From: Bog-473 sp963804055
GTDB lineage: Bacteria > Actinomycetota > Acidimicrobiia > Acidimicrobiales > RAAP-2
Reading direction: 5' to 3'
DNA length: 64,000 nucleotides
Assembly (NCBI GenBank): GCA_963804055.1
Contig: CAWDOU010000005.1
Span: forward strand, 372,001-436,000
Position numbers and translations under genes: made by a program. A model generated the notes under the pieces. The model was not told where the DNA came from and did not search any database. It saw only the letters and a program-made list of their open reading frames with translations. Each line of letters opens with the position of its first letter. Positions within the stretch are counted from its first letter, which is position 1. Shown here one piece after another: positions 14,787 through 26,099 of this stretch.

Positions 14787-16432
14787 CAACCGGGGCCAGG
14801 CCCGGGCCCTTCGACGTCCTGGTCCTGGGCAGTGGCGTCGCCGGGCTGTCGGCCGCGGTCCGGCTGGCCGGGCCGGGCGGGCCGTCGCCCTCGCTCGCGC
14901 TGGGCGTGCTGACCAAGGGCGTGCTGTCGCAGTCCGCCACGCGCTGGGCCCAGGGCGGGGTCGCCGCCGTGCTCGGGGCGGACGAGGACTCGACGGACCT
15001 CCACCTCGCCGACACGCTGGCGGCCGGGGCCGGCCTGTGCGACGAGGAGGCGGTGCGCATCCTCGTCGACGAGGGGCCGGGCCGCGTGCACGAGCTGATC
15101 GCCCTCGGGGTCGAGTTCGACCGCGAGGCCACCGGCCTCCTCGCGCTGGCCCGCGAGGGCGGCCACTCCCGTCCCCGCGTGGTCCACGCCGGCGGCGCCG
15201 CCACCGGCGCCGAGGTGGAGCGCGCGCTGGTCGACGCCACCTACCGCTCGGCCAGTGCCGTGCTGGAGGGATGGTTCGCGCTGGACCTGCTGGTGGAGGA
15301 CGGCCGCTGTGTGGGCGTGCGGGCCCTGCCGCCCGGAGGCGGCGGCGGCCCGGTCGATGTGCGGGCCGACCACGTCGTGCTGGCCACCGGCGGCGCCGGC
15401 CAGCTCTTCTCCGTCACCACCAATCCGCCCGAGTCCACCGGCGACGGCGTGGCCATGGCGCTGCGCGCCGGCGTGCCCACGGCCGACGTCGAGTTCGTGC
15501 AGTTCCACCCCACCGCGCTGCACCACCCGGCCATGCCCCGCCCGTTGCTGTCCGAGGCGCTGCGCGGCCACGGCGCGCTGCTCCGCGATCGGGACGGCGA
15601 GCGCTTCGTCGACGAGCTGGCACCGCGCGACGTGGTGAGCCGTGCCATGGCGGCCCGCATGGCCGAGCAGGGCGTCGACCACCTCTGGCTCGACGCCACG
15701 GGCCTGGAGCGCTTCTCGGCCCGCTTCCCGACCATTGCGGCATCGCTCTCGTCCATCGGCCTCGACCCCCAGCGCGACTGGCTGCCGATCGCGCCGGCGG
15801 CCCACCACCTGTCGGGCGGTGTGGCCACCGACCTGTGGGGTGCGACGGCGCTGCCCGGGTTGTGGGCCGTCGGGGAGGTGGCCTGCACCGGTGTCCACGG
15901 GGCCAACCGCCTGGCCTCCAACTCGCTGCTCGAGGGCATGGTGTTCGGTGCCCGCCTGGCCGAGCGGATCCCGTCGGGCGGGCCCGGCCCCGAGGCCAGC
16001 GGCGTGCTGCGGGCGGTGCTGGGCGAGCAGCCGATCGACGGCATCGGCTGCACCTTCGTCGGGCAGCCGGCCACGCCGCCGCCGCCGGACGGCGACCGGT
16101 GGCCGGGCCTGGACGTGACCAAGCTGCGCGACACCGTGCAGCGCGCCATGACACGCGGTGCCGGCGTCGTGCGCAGCGCCGAATCGCTGGCCGGTGCGCG
16201 CGCCGTGGTGGAGGAGGCCGGCTCCGTGCTGGGGGAGGCGTCGGCCTCGGTGGCTGCCGGCGAGCTGGCCAACCTGCTCCGCCTGGCCGACGCGTTGCTG
16301 GCGTCCGCCCTGGCCCGGACGGAGAGCCGTGGTGCCCACTCGCGCCGCGACTTTCCCGAGACCGTGCCGTCGTGGCGGCGTCGGCTCGTGCACGGCCGCT
16401 CGACACCGTCAACGGCCGAGGAGGCAGGGTGA
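14783..16432 (+). CDS. nadB: L-aspartate oxidase
   Basis: The 549-residue flavoprotein oxidises aspartate to iminoaspartate for quinolinate synthesis. The FAD fold is FDVLVLGSGVAGLSAAV, followed by SATRWAQGGVAAV, HSRPRVVHAGGAATG, the fumarate-reductase-like VEFVQFHPTALHH and ANRLASNSLLEGMVFG. The C-terminal helical part ends with RGAHSRRDFPE. Its partner quinolinate synthase gene (nadA) is not in this window. GTG start overlaps panD, and the stop overlaps nadC. Confidence 0.94.
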   Translation: MTTGARPGPFDVLVLGSGVAGLSAAVRLAGPGGPSPSLALGVLTKGVLSQSATRWAQGGVAAVLGADEDSTDLHLADTLAAGAGLCDEEAVRILVDEGPGRVHELIALGVEFDREATGLLALAREGGHSRPRVVHAGGAATGAEVERALVDATYRSASAVLEGWFALDLLVEDGRCVGVRALPPGGGGGPVDVRADHVVLATGGAGQLFSVTTNPPESTGDGVAMALRAGVPTADVEFVQFHPTALHHPAMPRPLLSEALRGHGALLRDRDGERFVDELAPRDVVSRAMAARMAEQGVDHLWLDATGLERFSARFPTIAASLSSIGLDPQRDWLPIAPAAHHLSGGVATDLWGATALPGLWAVGEVACTGVHGANRLASNSLLEGMVFGARLAERIPSGGPGPEASGVLRAVLGEQPIDGIGCTFVGQPATPPPPDGDRWPGLDVTKLRDTVQRAMTRGAGVVRSAESLAGARAVVEEAGSVLGEASASVAAGELANLLRLADALLASALARTESRGAHSRRDFPETVPSWRRRLVHGRSTPSTAEEAG

Positions 16433-17340
16433 GCGCCATGGGTGCGGACGACGAGGCGTACGCGCGCGCAGTGACCGAGGCGGTCGGCCGGGCGCTGGCC
16501 GAGGATCTCGGCGCCGACGGCGACATCACCTCGGCGCTGGTGCCCGAGGACGTCCGGGCCCACTTCGCGCTGCGCGCCCGCCGGGCCGGGGTGCTGGCCG
16601 GCCGCGCCTGCGTCGCCGAGACCTTCCGCCTCGTCGGCCCCGAGGTCGAGCTGCTGTGGCTCGCGGGCGACGGGGACGTCCTCGTCGCCGGCGACACCGT
16701 GCTGGAGATGACGGGGCCGCTGCGGCCGATCCTCACGGCCGAGCGCACCGCCCTGAACTTCCTCGGGCGCCTGTCCGGCGTGGCCACGCTGACGGCGCAG
16801 TTCGTCATGGCGGCGCACGAGAGCAATCCCTCGGTCGCCGTGCTCGACACCCGCAAGACGACGCCCGGTCTGCGCCTGCTCGAGAAGGCGGCGGTGCGCG
16901 CCGGCGGCGGGACCAGCCATCGCTCCGGACTGTCCGACGCCGTCCTGGTCAAGGACAACCATCTGGCCGGGACCAGCATCGCCGACGCCGTGGAGCGTGC
17001 CCGCTCCCTGTGGCCGGGTCGCATGGTCGAGATCGAGTGCGACGCCCTCGACCAGGTGGCGCAGGCGGCCCGGGCCGGCGCCGACGCCGTGCTGCTGGAC
17101 AACATGGACCCCGGCACCGTGGTGGAGGCGATCGCCGTGGCGCACATGGACGCGCCGGGCCCCATCCTGACCGAGGTGTCCGGCAACGTGACGCTGGCCA
17201 CCGTCGGCGCCTACGCCGCGGCGGGACCGGATCGCATTTCCGTCGGCGCGTTGACGCACTCCGCCCCGTCGCTGGACCTCGGGCTCGATCTGATCTGGAC
17301 CAAGGCGGGGCCGGACGACCGGTGGGCGGAAGGGAGCTGA
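16429..17340 (+). CDS. nadC: Quinolinate (nicotinate-nucleotide) phosphoribosyltransferase
   Basis: The 303-residue enzyme turns quinolinate and PRPP into nicotinate mononucleotide. Motifs seen are EDLGADGDITSALV, TAERTALNFLGRLSGVAT, VLDTRKTTPGLRLLEKAAVRAGGG, HRSGLSDAVLVKDNH and VLLDNMDP. The GTG at 16429 overlaps the nadB stop and follows GGAGGCAGG; an ATG at 16438 is an alternative that would lose three residues. coaX starts three bases after the stop. Confidence 0.95.
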   Translation: MSAMGADDEAYARAVTEAVGRALAEDLGADGDITSALVPEDVRAHFALRARRAGVLAGRACVAETFRLVGPEVELLWLAGDGDVLVAGDTVLEMTGPLRPILTAERTALNFLGRLSGVATLTAQFVMAAHESNPSVAVLDTRKTTPGLRLLEKAAVRAGGGTSHRSGLSDAVLVKDNHLAGTSIADAVERARSLWPGRMVEIECDALDQVAQAARAGADAVLLDNMDPGTVVEAIAVAHMDAPGPILTEVSGNVTLATVGAYAAAGPDRISVGALTHSAPSLDLGLDLIWTKAGPDDRWAEGS

Positions 17341-17343
17341 GCG

Positions 17344-18195
17344 GTGCTTCTGGTCATTGACGTCGGCAACACCGAGACGGTGATCGGGTTGTACGCGCCC
17401 GACGCGGACGGCGGTGCCCCGGTCCCCGAGGAGAACATCGGCGTCGGCATCGGGACCGAACACGACCCCACGGCGCCGCGTGGGCTCACCCACCACTGGC
17501 GCCTGTCGACCAGTTCCAGCCGCACGCCCGACGAGCACGCCGTCCTCCTCACCCAGCTGCTCGATCTCGAGGGCCTCGACATCTCGACGTCGGTCTCGGG
17601 GATCGCCGTGTGCTCCTCGGTGCCCCACGTCACCGCGGAGCTGCGCCAAATGTCCTCGCGCTGGTTCGCCGACCTGCCCAGCGTCGTGCTCGGCCCCGGG
17701 ACCAAGAGCGGGATGCCGATCCTCTACGACAATCCCAAAGAGGTGGGCGCCGACCGCATCGCCGACGCGGTGGGGGCCTACGACCTCTACGGCGGCCCCT
17801 GCGTCGTGGTCGACATGGGCACCGCGACGACGGTGGAGGCCATCAGCGCCGACGGCGAGTACATGGGTGGCGCCATCACGCCGGGGGTGGGGGTGAGCCT
17901 CGACGCCCTCTACCAGTCGGCCGCCGCCCTCCGGCGGGTGGAGCTGGTCGAGCCGCGCAGCGTCATCGGCCGCTCCACGGTCGAGTCGATTGAAGCGGGG
18001 ACGCTCTACGGTTTCGCCGGGCTGGTCGACTCGCTGGCCCGGCGCTTCATGGAGGAGCTCGGTCCGGCCACCGTGGTGGCCACCGGGGGCTTCAGTTCGC
18101 TCATCGCTCCGTATTCGGACACCATTGAGCACGTGGAGCCCTGGTTGACCTTGCACGGCCTGCGCATCGTGTACGAGCGCAACGTCCCTTCATGA
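17344..18195 (+). CDS. coaX: Type III pantothenate kinase
   Basis: The 283-residue ASKHA-fold kinase phosphorylates pantothenate, the first step to CoA. It begins LLVIDVGNTETVIGLY (phosphate-1 loop) and has HHWRLSTSSSRTPDEHA, NPKEVGADRIADAVGAYD and VVVDMGTATTVEAI (phosphate-2), GGAITPGVGVSLDAL. An insertion of roughly 27 residues rich in D, E, G and P (about residues 19-45) separates the first strand from HWRL; typical CoaX proteins have only a short turn there. The next gene overlaps by four bases. Function is clear; the insertion is of unknown meaning. Confidence 0.94.
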   Translation: MLLVIDVGNTETVIGLYAPDADGGAPVPEENIGVGIGTEHDPTAPRGLTHHWRLSTSSSRTPDEHAVLLTQLLDLEGLDISTSVSGIAVCSSVPHVTAELRQMSSRWFADLPSVVLGPGTKSGMPILYDNPKEVGADRIADAVGAYDLYGGPCVVVDMGTATTVEAISADGEYMGGAITPGVGVSLDALYQSAAALRRVELVEPRSVIGRSTVESIEAGTLYGFAGLVDSLARRFMEELGPATVVATGGFSSLIAPYSDTIEHVEPWLTLHGLRIVYERNVPS

Positions 18196-19631
18196 GCGAG
18201 GCGCCCGGTCGCGACCCGTTGCGGCCGGAGATCCCCTACCGCTTCGACCGCACGCACCAGACGGCCGAGATCGTCGAAGGATGGTCGGCCCTCGCCCCCG
18301 GCGAGGAGTCCGGCGTCACCGTCGGGGTGGCCGGCCGCGTCATGTTGCTGCGCAATCAGGGCAAGGCGGCCTTCGGCGAGCTGCGCGACGCGTCGGGCAC
18401 CATTCAGCTGTTCGCCCGGGCCGCGGTGACGGAGCGCTTCGAGGAATTCACCAAGCTGAATCTCGGCGACTGGATCGGAGCCACGGGAGAGGTCGTGCGG
18501 ACGCGCCGCGGCGAGCTCTCCGTCATGGTCAAGGAGTGGGCGCTCCTGGCCGAGGCGCGTCGCAACTTCGGCGACAAGTGGCACGGCGTCAGCGACGTCG
18601 AGACGCGCTACCGCCAGCGCGAGGTCGACCTGTGGGCCAACGAGCGCTCGCGCCAGCTGCTGCAGATGCGCAGCGACGTCGTGCGCCACATGCGCCAGCG
18701 CCTGTGGGACCAGGGCTTCGTCGAGGTGGAGACGCCGTTGCTCCACCCGATCGCCGGCGGCGCCACGGCGCGCCCGTTCGTCACGCATCACAACACGTTC
18801 GACACCGACTTCTACCTGCGCGTGGCGCCGGAGCTCTACCTCAAGCGGCTCGTGGTCGGCGGCTTCGACAAGGTGTTCGAGATCGGCCGCAGCTTCCGCA
18901 ACGAGGGCATCTCGCCCCGTCACAACCCCGAGTTCACGACGCTCGAGCTCTACCAGGCGTACGCCGACTACAACGACACCATGGTCGTCTTCGAGGAGCT
19001 CGTGGCCGGGCTGGCCCTGGACGTGCGCGGGACGACGAAGCTGACCTACGGCGGGCGGGACCTCGACCTGACGACGCCGTGGCGGCGCGCCACCATGAGC
19101 GAGCTCGTCGCCGAGGCGACGGGGTTCACCATCGACGTGCGCACGCCCCGCCAGGAGCTGGCCCGCGTCGCGACCGAGGTCGGCCTCCAGGTCGAGGACG
19201 GCTGGGGCCCGGGCAAGACCTTGCTCGAGATCTACGAGAAGACGACCGAGACCGGACTCTGGGGCCCGGTGTTCGTCACCGACTACCCGGCCGAGGTGTC
19301 GCCTTTGGCCCGGCGCCACCGCGACGGTCCCGAGCTCGTCGAGCGCTATGAGCCCGTCGTGGCGGGACGCGAGCTGGGCAACGGCTTCACCGAGCTGACC
19401 GACCCCGACGACCAGCGGGCGCGCTTCGAGGAACAGGCCGCCAAGGCACGGGCCGGCGACGACGAGGAGTCCGCGGAGGTGGACGAGGAGTATCTCCGCG
19501 CGCTCGAGTACGGGTTGCCCCCGACGTCGGGCTTCGGGCTGGGCGTCGACCGCCTGTTGATGCTGCTGGGCGACGTGGCCAACATCCGCGAGGTCATCGC
19601 GTTTCCCACGCTGCGCCCGGACCGGGGCTGA
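18192..19631 (+). CDS. lysS: Lysyl-tRNA synthetase, class II
   Basis: The 479-residue enzyme has an N-terminal OB fold with VAGRVMLLRNQGKAAFGELRD for anticodon binding and class II motifs: FVEVETPLLHPIAGGATARPF (motif 1), FEIGRSFRNEGISPRHNPEFT (motif 2) and GFGLGVDRLLMLLGD (motif 3). It charges tRNA-Lys in the cytoplasm. The ATG overlaps the coaX stop, so it ends the pan-nad-coaX-lysS unit. Confidence 0.96.
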   Translation: MSEAPGRDPLRPEIPYRFDRTHQTAEIVEGWSALAPGEESGVTVGVAGRVMLLRNQGKAAFGELRDASGTIQLFARAAVTERFEEFTKLNLGDWIGATGEVVRTRRGELSVMVKEWALLAEARRNFGDKWHGVSDVETRYRQREVDLWANERSRQLLQMRSDVVRHMRQRLWDQGFVEVETPLLHPIAGGATARPFVTHHNTFDTDFYLRVAPELYLKRLVVGGFDKVFEIGRSFRNEGISPRHNPEFTTLELYQAYADYNDTMVVFEELVAGLALDVRGTTKLTYGGRDLDLTTPWRRATMSELVAEATGFTIDVRTPRQELARVATEVGLQVEDGWGPGKTLLEIYEKTTETGLWGPVFVTDYPAEVSPLARRHRDGPELVERYEPVVAGRELGNGFTELTDPDDQRARFEEQAAKARAGDDEESAEVDEEYLRALEYGLPPTSGFGLGVDRLLMLLGDVANIREVIAFPTLRPDRG

Positions 19632-19800
19632 CCACGCCGCCGCGCCAACTGTGGGGCCCGGCTTCTTCCGATCTCCTTACGTGACGGCTTCTTCCCTCAC
19701 CACCCGCTCACGATTCCCTCACATCTGGGAGGCACTGTGGGGTGTGCCGCCGAAGGGCGGTGGAGGGTGCAGAGCGCACCAGAGGTTCGAGGAGGACACC

Positions 19801-20148
19801 ATGTTTCGCACGATCATCGCGGGAGCCGCAGTCGCCGGAGCCCTGACCTTCGGCGCCGCCGGCATGGCCGGCGCGTCGACGCCGACCGCAGGCACGACCG
19901 GCTCGACGGGCACGGCCACGGCGGCCAGGTGCGCCAAGCTCCCCGCCTTGCAGGCAAGGGTCCAGAAGGTGGAGGGCAAGGTGTCGGCGTGGGTGCCGAA
20001 GGCCGAGGCCCGTGAGACGAAGGCCAAGGCTGCCGGCCACACGAAGCGCGCCGACGCCATCGCCAAGCGGATCACCAGGGTGCAGAACCGCGAGTCGAAG
20101 GTGAACGCCCGCCTGGCCAAGGCGCAGGCGGCCTGCAGCGCCGGCTGA
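19801..20148 (+). CDS. Small secreted Ala/Lys-rich helical protein
   Basis: The 115-residue product opens with a signal peptide (MFRTIIAGAAVAGALTFGAAGMAGA, cleavage likely near AGA-ST), then a Thr/Gly-rich linker and a charged alpha-helical part (QARVQKVEGKVSAWVPKAEAR, KRADAIAKRITRVQNRESK) with a Cys at each end of the mature domain that could pair. GAGGAGGACACC gives a good ribosome site before the ATG at 19801; an upstream open frame is ignored. I recognise no family with certainty. Its amphipathic repeats suggest a periplasm- or wall-located coiled coil. Confidence 0.7.
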   Translation: MFRTIIAGAAVAGALTFGAAGMAGASTPTAGTTGSTGTATAARCAKLPALQARVQKVEGKVSAWVPKAEARETKAKAAGHTKRADAIAKRITRVQNRESKVNARLAKAQAACSAG

Positions 20149-20167
20149 CCGCACCGGGCCATCTGCA

Positions 20168-20208
20168 GCGAGCGGCCGCCGCCGGGGGACCCCGCGGTGG
20201 CCGCTCGC
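20168..20208. terminator. Stem-loop between convergent genes
   Basis: GCGAGCGGCC (20168-20177) and GGCCGCTCGC (20199-20208) form a perfect 10-bp stem around a GC-rich loop. It lies between the 3' ends of the small secreted protein (+) and the polyprenyl synthase (-), so it may end both transcripts. There is no T-tract. Confidence 0.55.
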
Positions 20209-20286
20209 AATTCCGGGCCAATTCGCTCAGCAGTTCGACGGCAATTCCGGGGAGTTGACCCGAATGTGTGTGCGCCGCCGGCGGCC

Positions 20287-21261
20287 TCAGGCCGGCAGAT
20301 CGCTCAGCAGGTCGGCGACGAGCCCGGAGAGCCCGGCCCGCAGCTCGGGCTGGGAGATGCCGGCGGTCGCCTCCTGCGCCTCGTCGACATAGCGCCGGGC
20401 CGCCTGCACCGACTCGGCGATGCCGGCCGAGGCCATCACGATGGCGCGCGCCTTGTCGCGTTCGGGCTGGGCCAGCGGTTGTCCGAGGAGCGCCCGCAGA
20501 TCGGGGCCGGCGTCGGGATCGGCCAGCGCCACGAGGGCCGGCAGCGTGTAGATGCCCTCGGCCAGGTCCTGTCCCGCCGGCTTCTGCAGCTGGCCGTCGG
20601 TGGCGGTGATGTCGAGGATGTCGTCGCGGATCTGGAAGACCATGCCGAAGCAGAGCCCGAACGCCGTGCAGGCGTCGACCTCGGCGGCCGGCAGCCCGCC
20701 GGTCAGCGCGCCGATGCGGCACGAGGTCGCGGTGAGCGCGGCCGTCTTGCCGCTGATGGAGGCGAAGTAGTCCTCGCGGCTGCGCCCGATCTGGAAGGCC
20801 GAGCGCACCTCGGTCACCTGGCCCTGGCAGAGCCGCCCCAGCGTGTCGGCCAGCAGCTCGGCGATGTCGACCCCGAGGCCGGCGGCGATGGCGGCGCTGC
20901 GGGCGAGCAGGTAGTCGCCGGCCACGATGGCGACCAGGTTGCCGAAACGACTGTTGACGCTCTCCACGTTGCGCCTGATGGTCGCCTCGTCGATGACGTC
21001 GTCGTGGTAGAGGGAGGCCAGGTGGACGAGCTCGACCGCCACCCCGCCCATCAGGTCGTCCTCGGTCGGCTCGCGGCTGCCTCCGGTGGCCGTGGCCAGC
21101 GCCAGCAGGGGACGGAGCCGCTTGCCCCCGGCGGCGATCAGGTGGGTCGTGACCTCGTCGAGGAAGCCGTCACCGGTGATCACCGAGGCGGTGAGCAGGG
21201 GTTCGAGACGCCGCAGTCCCTCTTGCAGGCGGGGCAGGCCGAGGGCCTCTGTGGGGTTCAC
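20287..21261 (-). CDS. Polyprenyl (heptaprenyl/octaprenyl-type) diphosphate synthase
   Basis: The enzyme of about 324 residues is a trans-isoprenyl synthase. GGKRLRPLLALA, VHLASLYHDDVID (first Asp-rich motif DDxxD), GNLVAIVAGDYLLARS, GKTAAL and FGMVFQIRDDILD (second Asp motif) are all present. It lengthens farnesyl or geranylgeranyl diphosphate with IPP, probably for the menaquinone side chain. Product length cannot be fixed from sequence. The GTG at 21261 is preferred over a TTG at 21300, but neither has a clear ribosome site. It diverges from clpC. Confidence 0.88.
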   Translation of the reverse strand: MNPTEALGLPRLQEGLRRLEPLLTASVITGDGFLDEVTTHLIAAGGKRLRPLLALATATGGSREPTEDDLMGGVAVELVHLASLYHDDVIDEATIRRNVESVNSRFGNLVAIVAGDYLLARSAAIAAGLGVDIAELLADTLGRLCQGQVTEVRSAFQIGRSREDYFASISGKTAALTATSCRIGALTGGLPAAEVDACTAFGLCFGMVFQIRDDILDITATDGQLQKPAGQDLAEGIYTLPALVALADPDAGPDLRALLGQPLAQPERDKARAIVMASAGIAESVQAARRYVDEAQEATAGISQPELRAGLSGLVADLLSDLPA

Positions 21262-21334
21262 TGGGTCAAACGTTAGGGCACGAGCACCGAATGCCGACAA
21301 CTACCAGGTAGAAGGGGACGTAGGAATTGGTGCC

Positions 21335-21358
21335 CATCCGGGGTTTTCGTCCCGGATG
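21335..21358. other. Inverted repeat upstream of clpC
   Basis: CATCCGGG (21335-21342) and CCCGGATG (21351-21358) form a perfect 8-bp stem with loop GTTTTCGT. It lies between the divergent polyprenyl synthase and clpC, about 40 bases before the likely clpC -10. It could be an operator or an RNA hairpin; no partner is known. Confidence 0.4.
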
Positions 21359-21399
21359 CGGGACGCGCCGCCTGCGGCGTGATGGACTAAGGCCGCAGG

Positions 21400-21405
21400 T
21401 ACACT
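21400..21405 (+). promoter_or_regulatory. Candidate clpC -10 box TACACT
   Basis: TACACT lies 38 bases before the clpC GTG. No good -35 is seen, so an activator may be needed. The same hexamer serves as probable -10 before the MerR-type gene and hemQ. Confidence 0.4.
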
Positions 21406-21443
21406 GAGCCGAGAAGCAAGAGGAACAAGGAGAGGCGGTCAGG

Positions 21444-23954
<2,511 letters not shown>

Positions 23955-23968
23955 CTCAGGCGTTCCCT

Positions 23969-23985
23969 CGGGCCCTGTGGGCCCG
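23969..23985. terminator. Short hairpin after clpC
   Basis: CGGGCCC-TGT-GGGCCCG is a perfect 7-bp stem with a 3-base loop, between the clpC stop and the 3' end of the convergent acetyltransferase gene. It could end transcription both ways; no T-run follows. Confidence 0.5.
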
Positions 23986-23994
23986 GGCAGGTTG

Positions 23995-24513
23995 TCATTC
24001 CCAGCAGTAGGTGAACGCGCCGCGGAGTGACGCCGTGTATCCGCCGAGCCGGCACGCCTGGAAGTGGGGGCTGCCGATTCCGGCCGGTGCGTAGTGGAGG
24101 CCGAGCGGGCCCGCCGGCTCGAAGCCGAACCGCTCGTAGTAGGCGGGCTCGCCCAACAGGAGCAGAAGGGGCCAGTGCCGTTCCTCGGCCGCGCTGAGCA
24201 GGGCGGCCACGAGCGCGCTCCCGACGCCACGCCCCTGCCGCGCCGTGGCCACGCCGACGGGCGCCACCCCGGCCGCCGCCGTGGGCGTGCCGTCGAGGCG
24301 GCCGGGGGCCGCCTGCAGGTGGCCGACGACGGCCCCGCCCTCGTCGGCCACGAGCTCAATGAGCGAGTGACCGCGGCCTGCCGCCCAGGTGCCCCGCACG
24401 ATGGCCAGCTCCTCACCGGCATCGCGCGTCGCGCCGTAGGAGAAGGCATCCTCGACCACGGTGAGGATGCCGGCGGCGTCGGCGGCCCGGGCCGGACGGA
24501 TGGACGCGCTCAC
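23995..24513 (-). CDS. GNAT-family N-acetyltransferase
   Basis: The 172-residue protein begins SASIRPARAADAAGILTVVEDAF and has the acetyl-CoA loop GVATARQGRGVGSALVAALL (Q/RxxGxG/A), then LLGEPAYYERFGFEPAG, the EIS/YhbS-like ending where the Tyr is often the general acid. Substrate unknown. The GTG at 24513 is chosen since the further upstream frame is Pro/Arg-rich and antisense to the radA region. It diverges from radA across 116 bases. Confidence 0.82.
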   Translation of the reverse strand: MSASIRPARAADAAGILTVVEDAFSYGATRDAGEELAIVRGTWAAGRGHSLIELVADEGGAVVGHLQAAPGRLDGTPTAAAGVAPVGVATARQGRGVGSALVAALLSAAEERHWPLLLLLGEPAYYERFGFEPAGPLGLHYAPAGIGSPHFQACRLGGYTASLRGAFTYCWE

Positions 24514-24617
24514 GCGGTCACCGCCCCTCCACCCACCACCACACCGTGCGCAAGGGCAGAGCCTGCCACCGCTGCGGGTGGCGCCGCCGGGTCCCTCGTT
24601 GTGTGACACCCCCCGCG

Positions 24618-24623
24618 TAGGGT
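24618..24623 (+). promoter_or_regulatory. Leaderless -10 box TAGGGT for radA
   Basis: TAGGGT ends six bases before the radA ATG at 24630, and no Shine-Dalgarno is present, as expected for a leaderless mRNA. Confidence 0.5.
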
Positions 24624-24629
24624 GCCGCC

Positions 24630-26099
24630 ATGGCCCCGGCTCCCCGCTCGCGCGCCCGCGACGGCGGCGCCTACCTCTGCTCGGCCTGCGAGGCGACGAC
24701 GCTGCGCTGGGCGGGTCGGTGCCCGGGCTGCGGCGAGTGGAACACCCTCGGCCCGGCCCCGGCCCCGGCGCGGCGGCACGGCGGCCCGCACGCGGCGACC
24801 GCGCAGGGCCCCCCGGCGCTGGCCCTGGTCGACGTCTCGACCGATGCACTGCATCCCCTGGCGACCGGCGTCGGCGAGGTGGACAGGGTCATGGGCGGCG
24901 GCGTGGTGGCGGGCTCGGTCACGCTGTTGTTCGGCCCCCCCGGCATCGGCAAGTCCACGCTGCTCTTCCAGGTCCTGTCGTCGCTGGCGGCCACCGGGCT
25001 CGACGTCATGCTCGCCTCGGCCGAGGAGTCCCTGTCCCAGGTGCGGGGACGGGCCACCCGCATGGGGCCGGTGCCCCCGAACCTCCTGGCCATTGAGGGG
25101 CCCGACGTCGAGGCGATCGAGGCGGCCGTCGAGCGCCACCGCCCGGCCCTCGTGGTGGTCGACTCGCTGCAGTCCGTGTCGGATCCCGAGCTGGGACAGC
25201 CCGCCGGGAGCCTGGCGCAGGTGCGCACCTGCGTCGAGCGCCTGACCCGCATGGCCAAGTCGAGCGGCGTCCCCCTGCTGCTGGTCGGCCACGTGACCAA
25301 GGACGGGGACCTGGCCGGCCCCCGCGCCGTGGAGCATCTGGTCGACACCGTCCTCTCCTTCGACGGCGACCGGCACCATGCCCTGCGCGTGCTGACGTCG
25401 GTCAAGCACCGCTTCGGGCCGGCGGGCGAGGTGGGGATCTTCGAAATGCGCGACGACGGCCTGCGCGCCGTGCCCGACCCCGGTCCGCTGCTGCTCGGTG
25501 ACCGCATGGCGGGAGTCCCCGGCTCCGTCGTGGTACCCGTCCTGCAGGGCCGCCGCCCGCTGCTGGTGGAGGTGCAGGCGCTGCTCGGACCCGGCACCGG
25601 CGGCGGCACCGGGCCGCCACGGCCCCAGACGCTGGGCATCGACGCGGCGAGGGCCAACCTGCTCCTGGCCGTCCTGGCCTGCCGCACCGCCGTGGAGATC
25701 CCGGCCGCGGCCCAGATGTTCGCCGCCGCCGTGGGCGGCATCACCGTCACCGAGCCGGCGGCCGACCTGGCCGTCGCCCTGGCCATGGCCTCGGTGATCA
25801 CCGACGTGCCGCTGCCGCCCGACGTGGTCGTCTTCGGCGAGCTCGGCCTGGCCGGGGAGGTGCGCGCCGTCCCGGGCGCGGACCGCCGGCTGGCCGAGGC
25901 CCACCGGGCCGGGTTCGCGCGGGCGCTGGTGCCGGCGTCGCTGGCGGGCGCGCCCGCCGCCACGCCACCCGGCCTGGCCGTGCACGGGGTGCGCACCCTG
26001 GCCGAGGCCCTCAGCCTGGTCCACGCGGAGGCCGCTGCCCGGGGCGCGCCGGGTACGATGCCGGGGTGGCCGACGGCGCCGGCGGCAGCCAGCCTCTGA
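24630..26099 (+). CDS. radA: DNA repair protein RadA
   Basis: The 489-residue RecA-like helicase aids branch migration in recombination. It shows an N-terminal C4 zinc finger (YLCSACEATTLRWAGRCPGCGEW), Walker A FGPPGIGKSTLL, Walker B ALVVVDSLQSV, the RadA-specific KHRFG (family KNRFG) and a C-terminal Lon-protease-like domain (AAAVGGITVTEPAADLAVALA). All parts are intact. disA starts inside its last codons, a 34-base overlap, a common pairing in Gram-positive bacteria. Confidence 0.95.
   Translation: MAPAPRSRARDGGAYLCSACEATTLRWAGRCPGCGEWNTLGPAPAPARRHGGPHAATAQGPPALALVDVSTDALHPLATGVGEVDRVMGGGVVAGSVTLLFGPPGIGKSTLLFQVLSSLAATGLDVMLASAEESLSQVRGRATRMGPVPPNLLAIEGPDVEAIEAAVERHRPALVVVDSLQSVSDPELGQPAGSLAQVRTCVERLTRMAKSSGVPLLLVGHVTKDGDLAGPRAVEHLVDTVLSFDGDRHHALRVLTSVKHRFGPAGEVGIFEMRDDGLRAVPDPGPLLLGDRMAGVPGSVVVPVLQGRRPLLVEVQALLGPGTGGGTGPPRPQTLGIDAARANLLLAVLACRTAVEIPAAAQMFAAAVGGITVTEPAADLAVALAMASVITDVPLPPDVVVFGELGLAGEVRAVPGADRRLAEAHRAGFARALVPASLAGAPAATPPGLAVHGVRTLAEALSLVHAEAAARGAPGTMPGWPTAPAAASL
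26054..26059 (+). promoter_or_regulatory. Candidate internal leaderless -10 box TACGAT for disA
   Basis: TACGAT lies inside the radA coding region and ends six bases before the disA GTG at 26066. This spacing matches the other leaderless starts here and suggests disA can be expressed apart from radA. Confidence 0.4.

Noticed and set aside
15241..18156. 971-codon minus-strand open frame across nadB, nadC and coaX
   Set aside because: It runs antisense to three clearly functional enzymes and has no motif; such frames are expected at this GC content.
21264..21270. GGTCAAA as a CtsR operator before clpC
   Set aside because: Only one half-site is present; CtsR needs tandem heptads. It also lies nearer the divergent gene.
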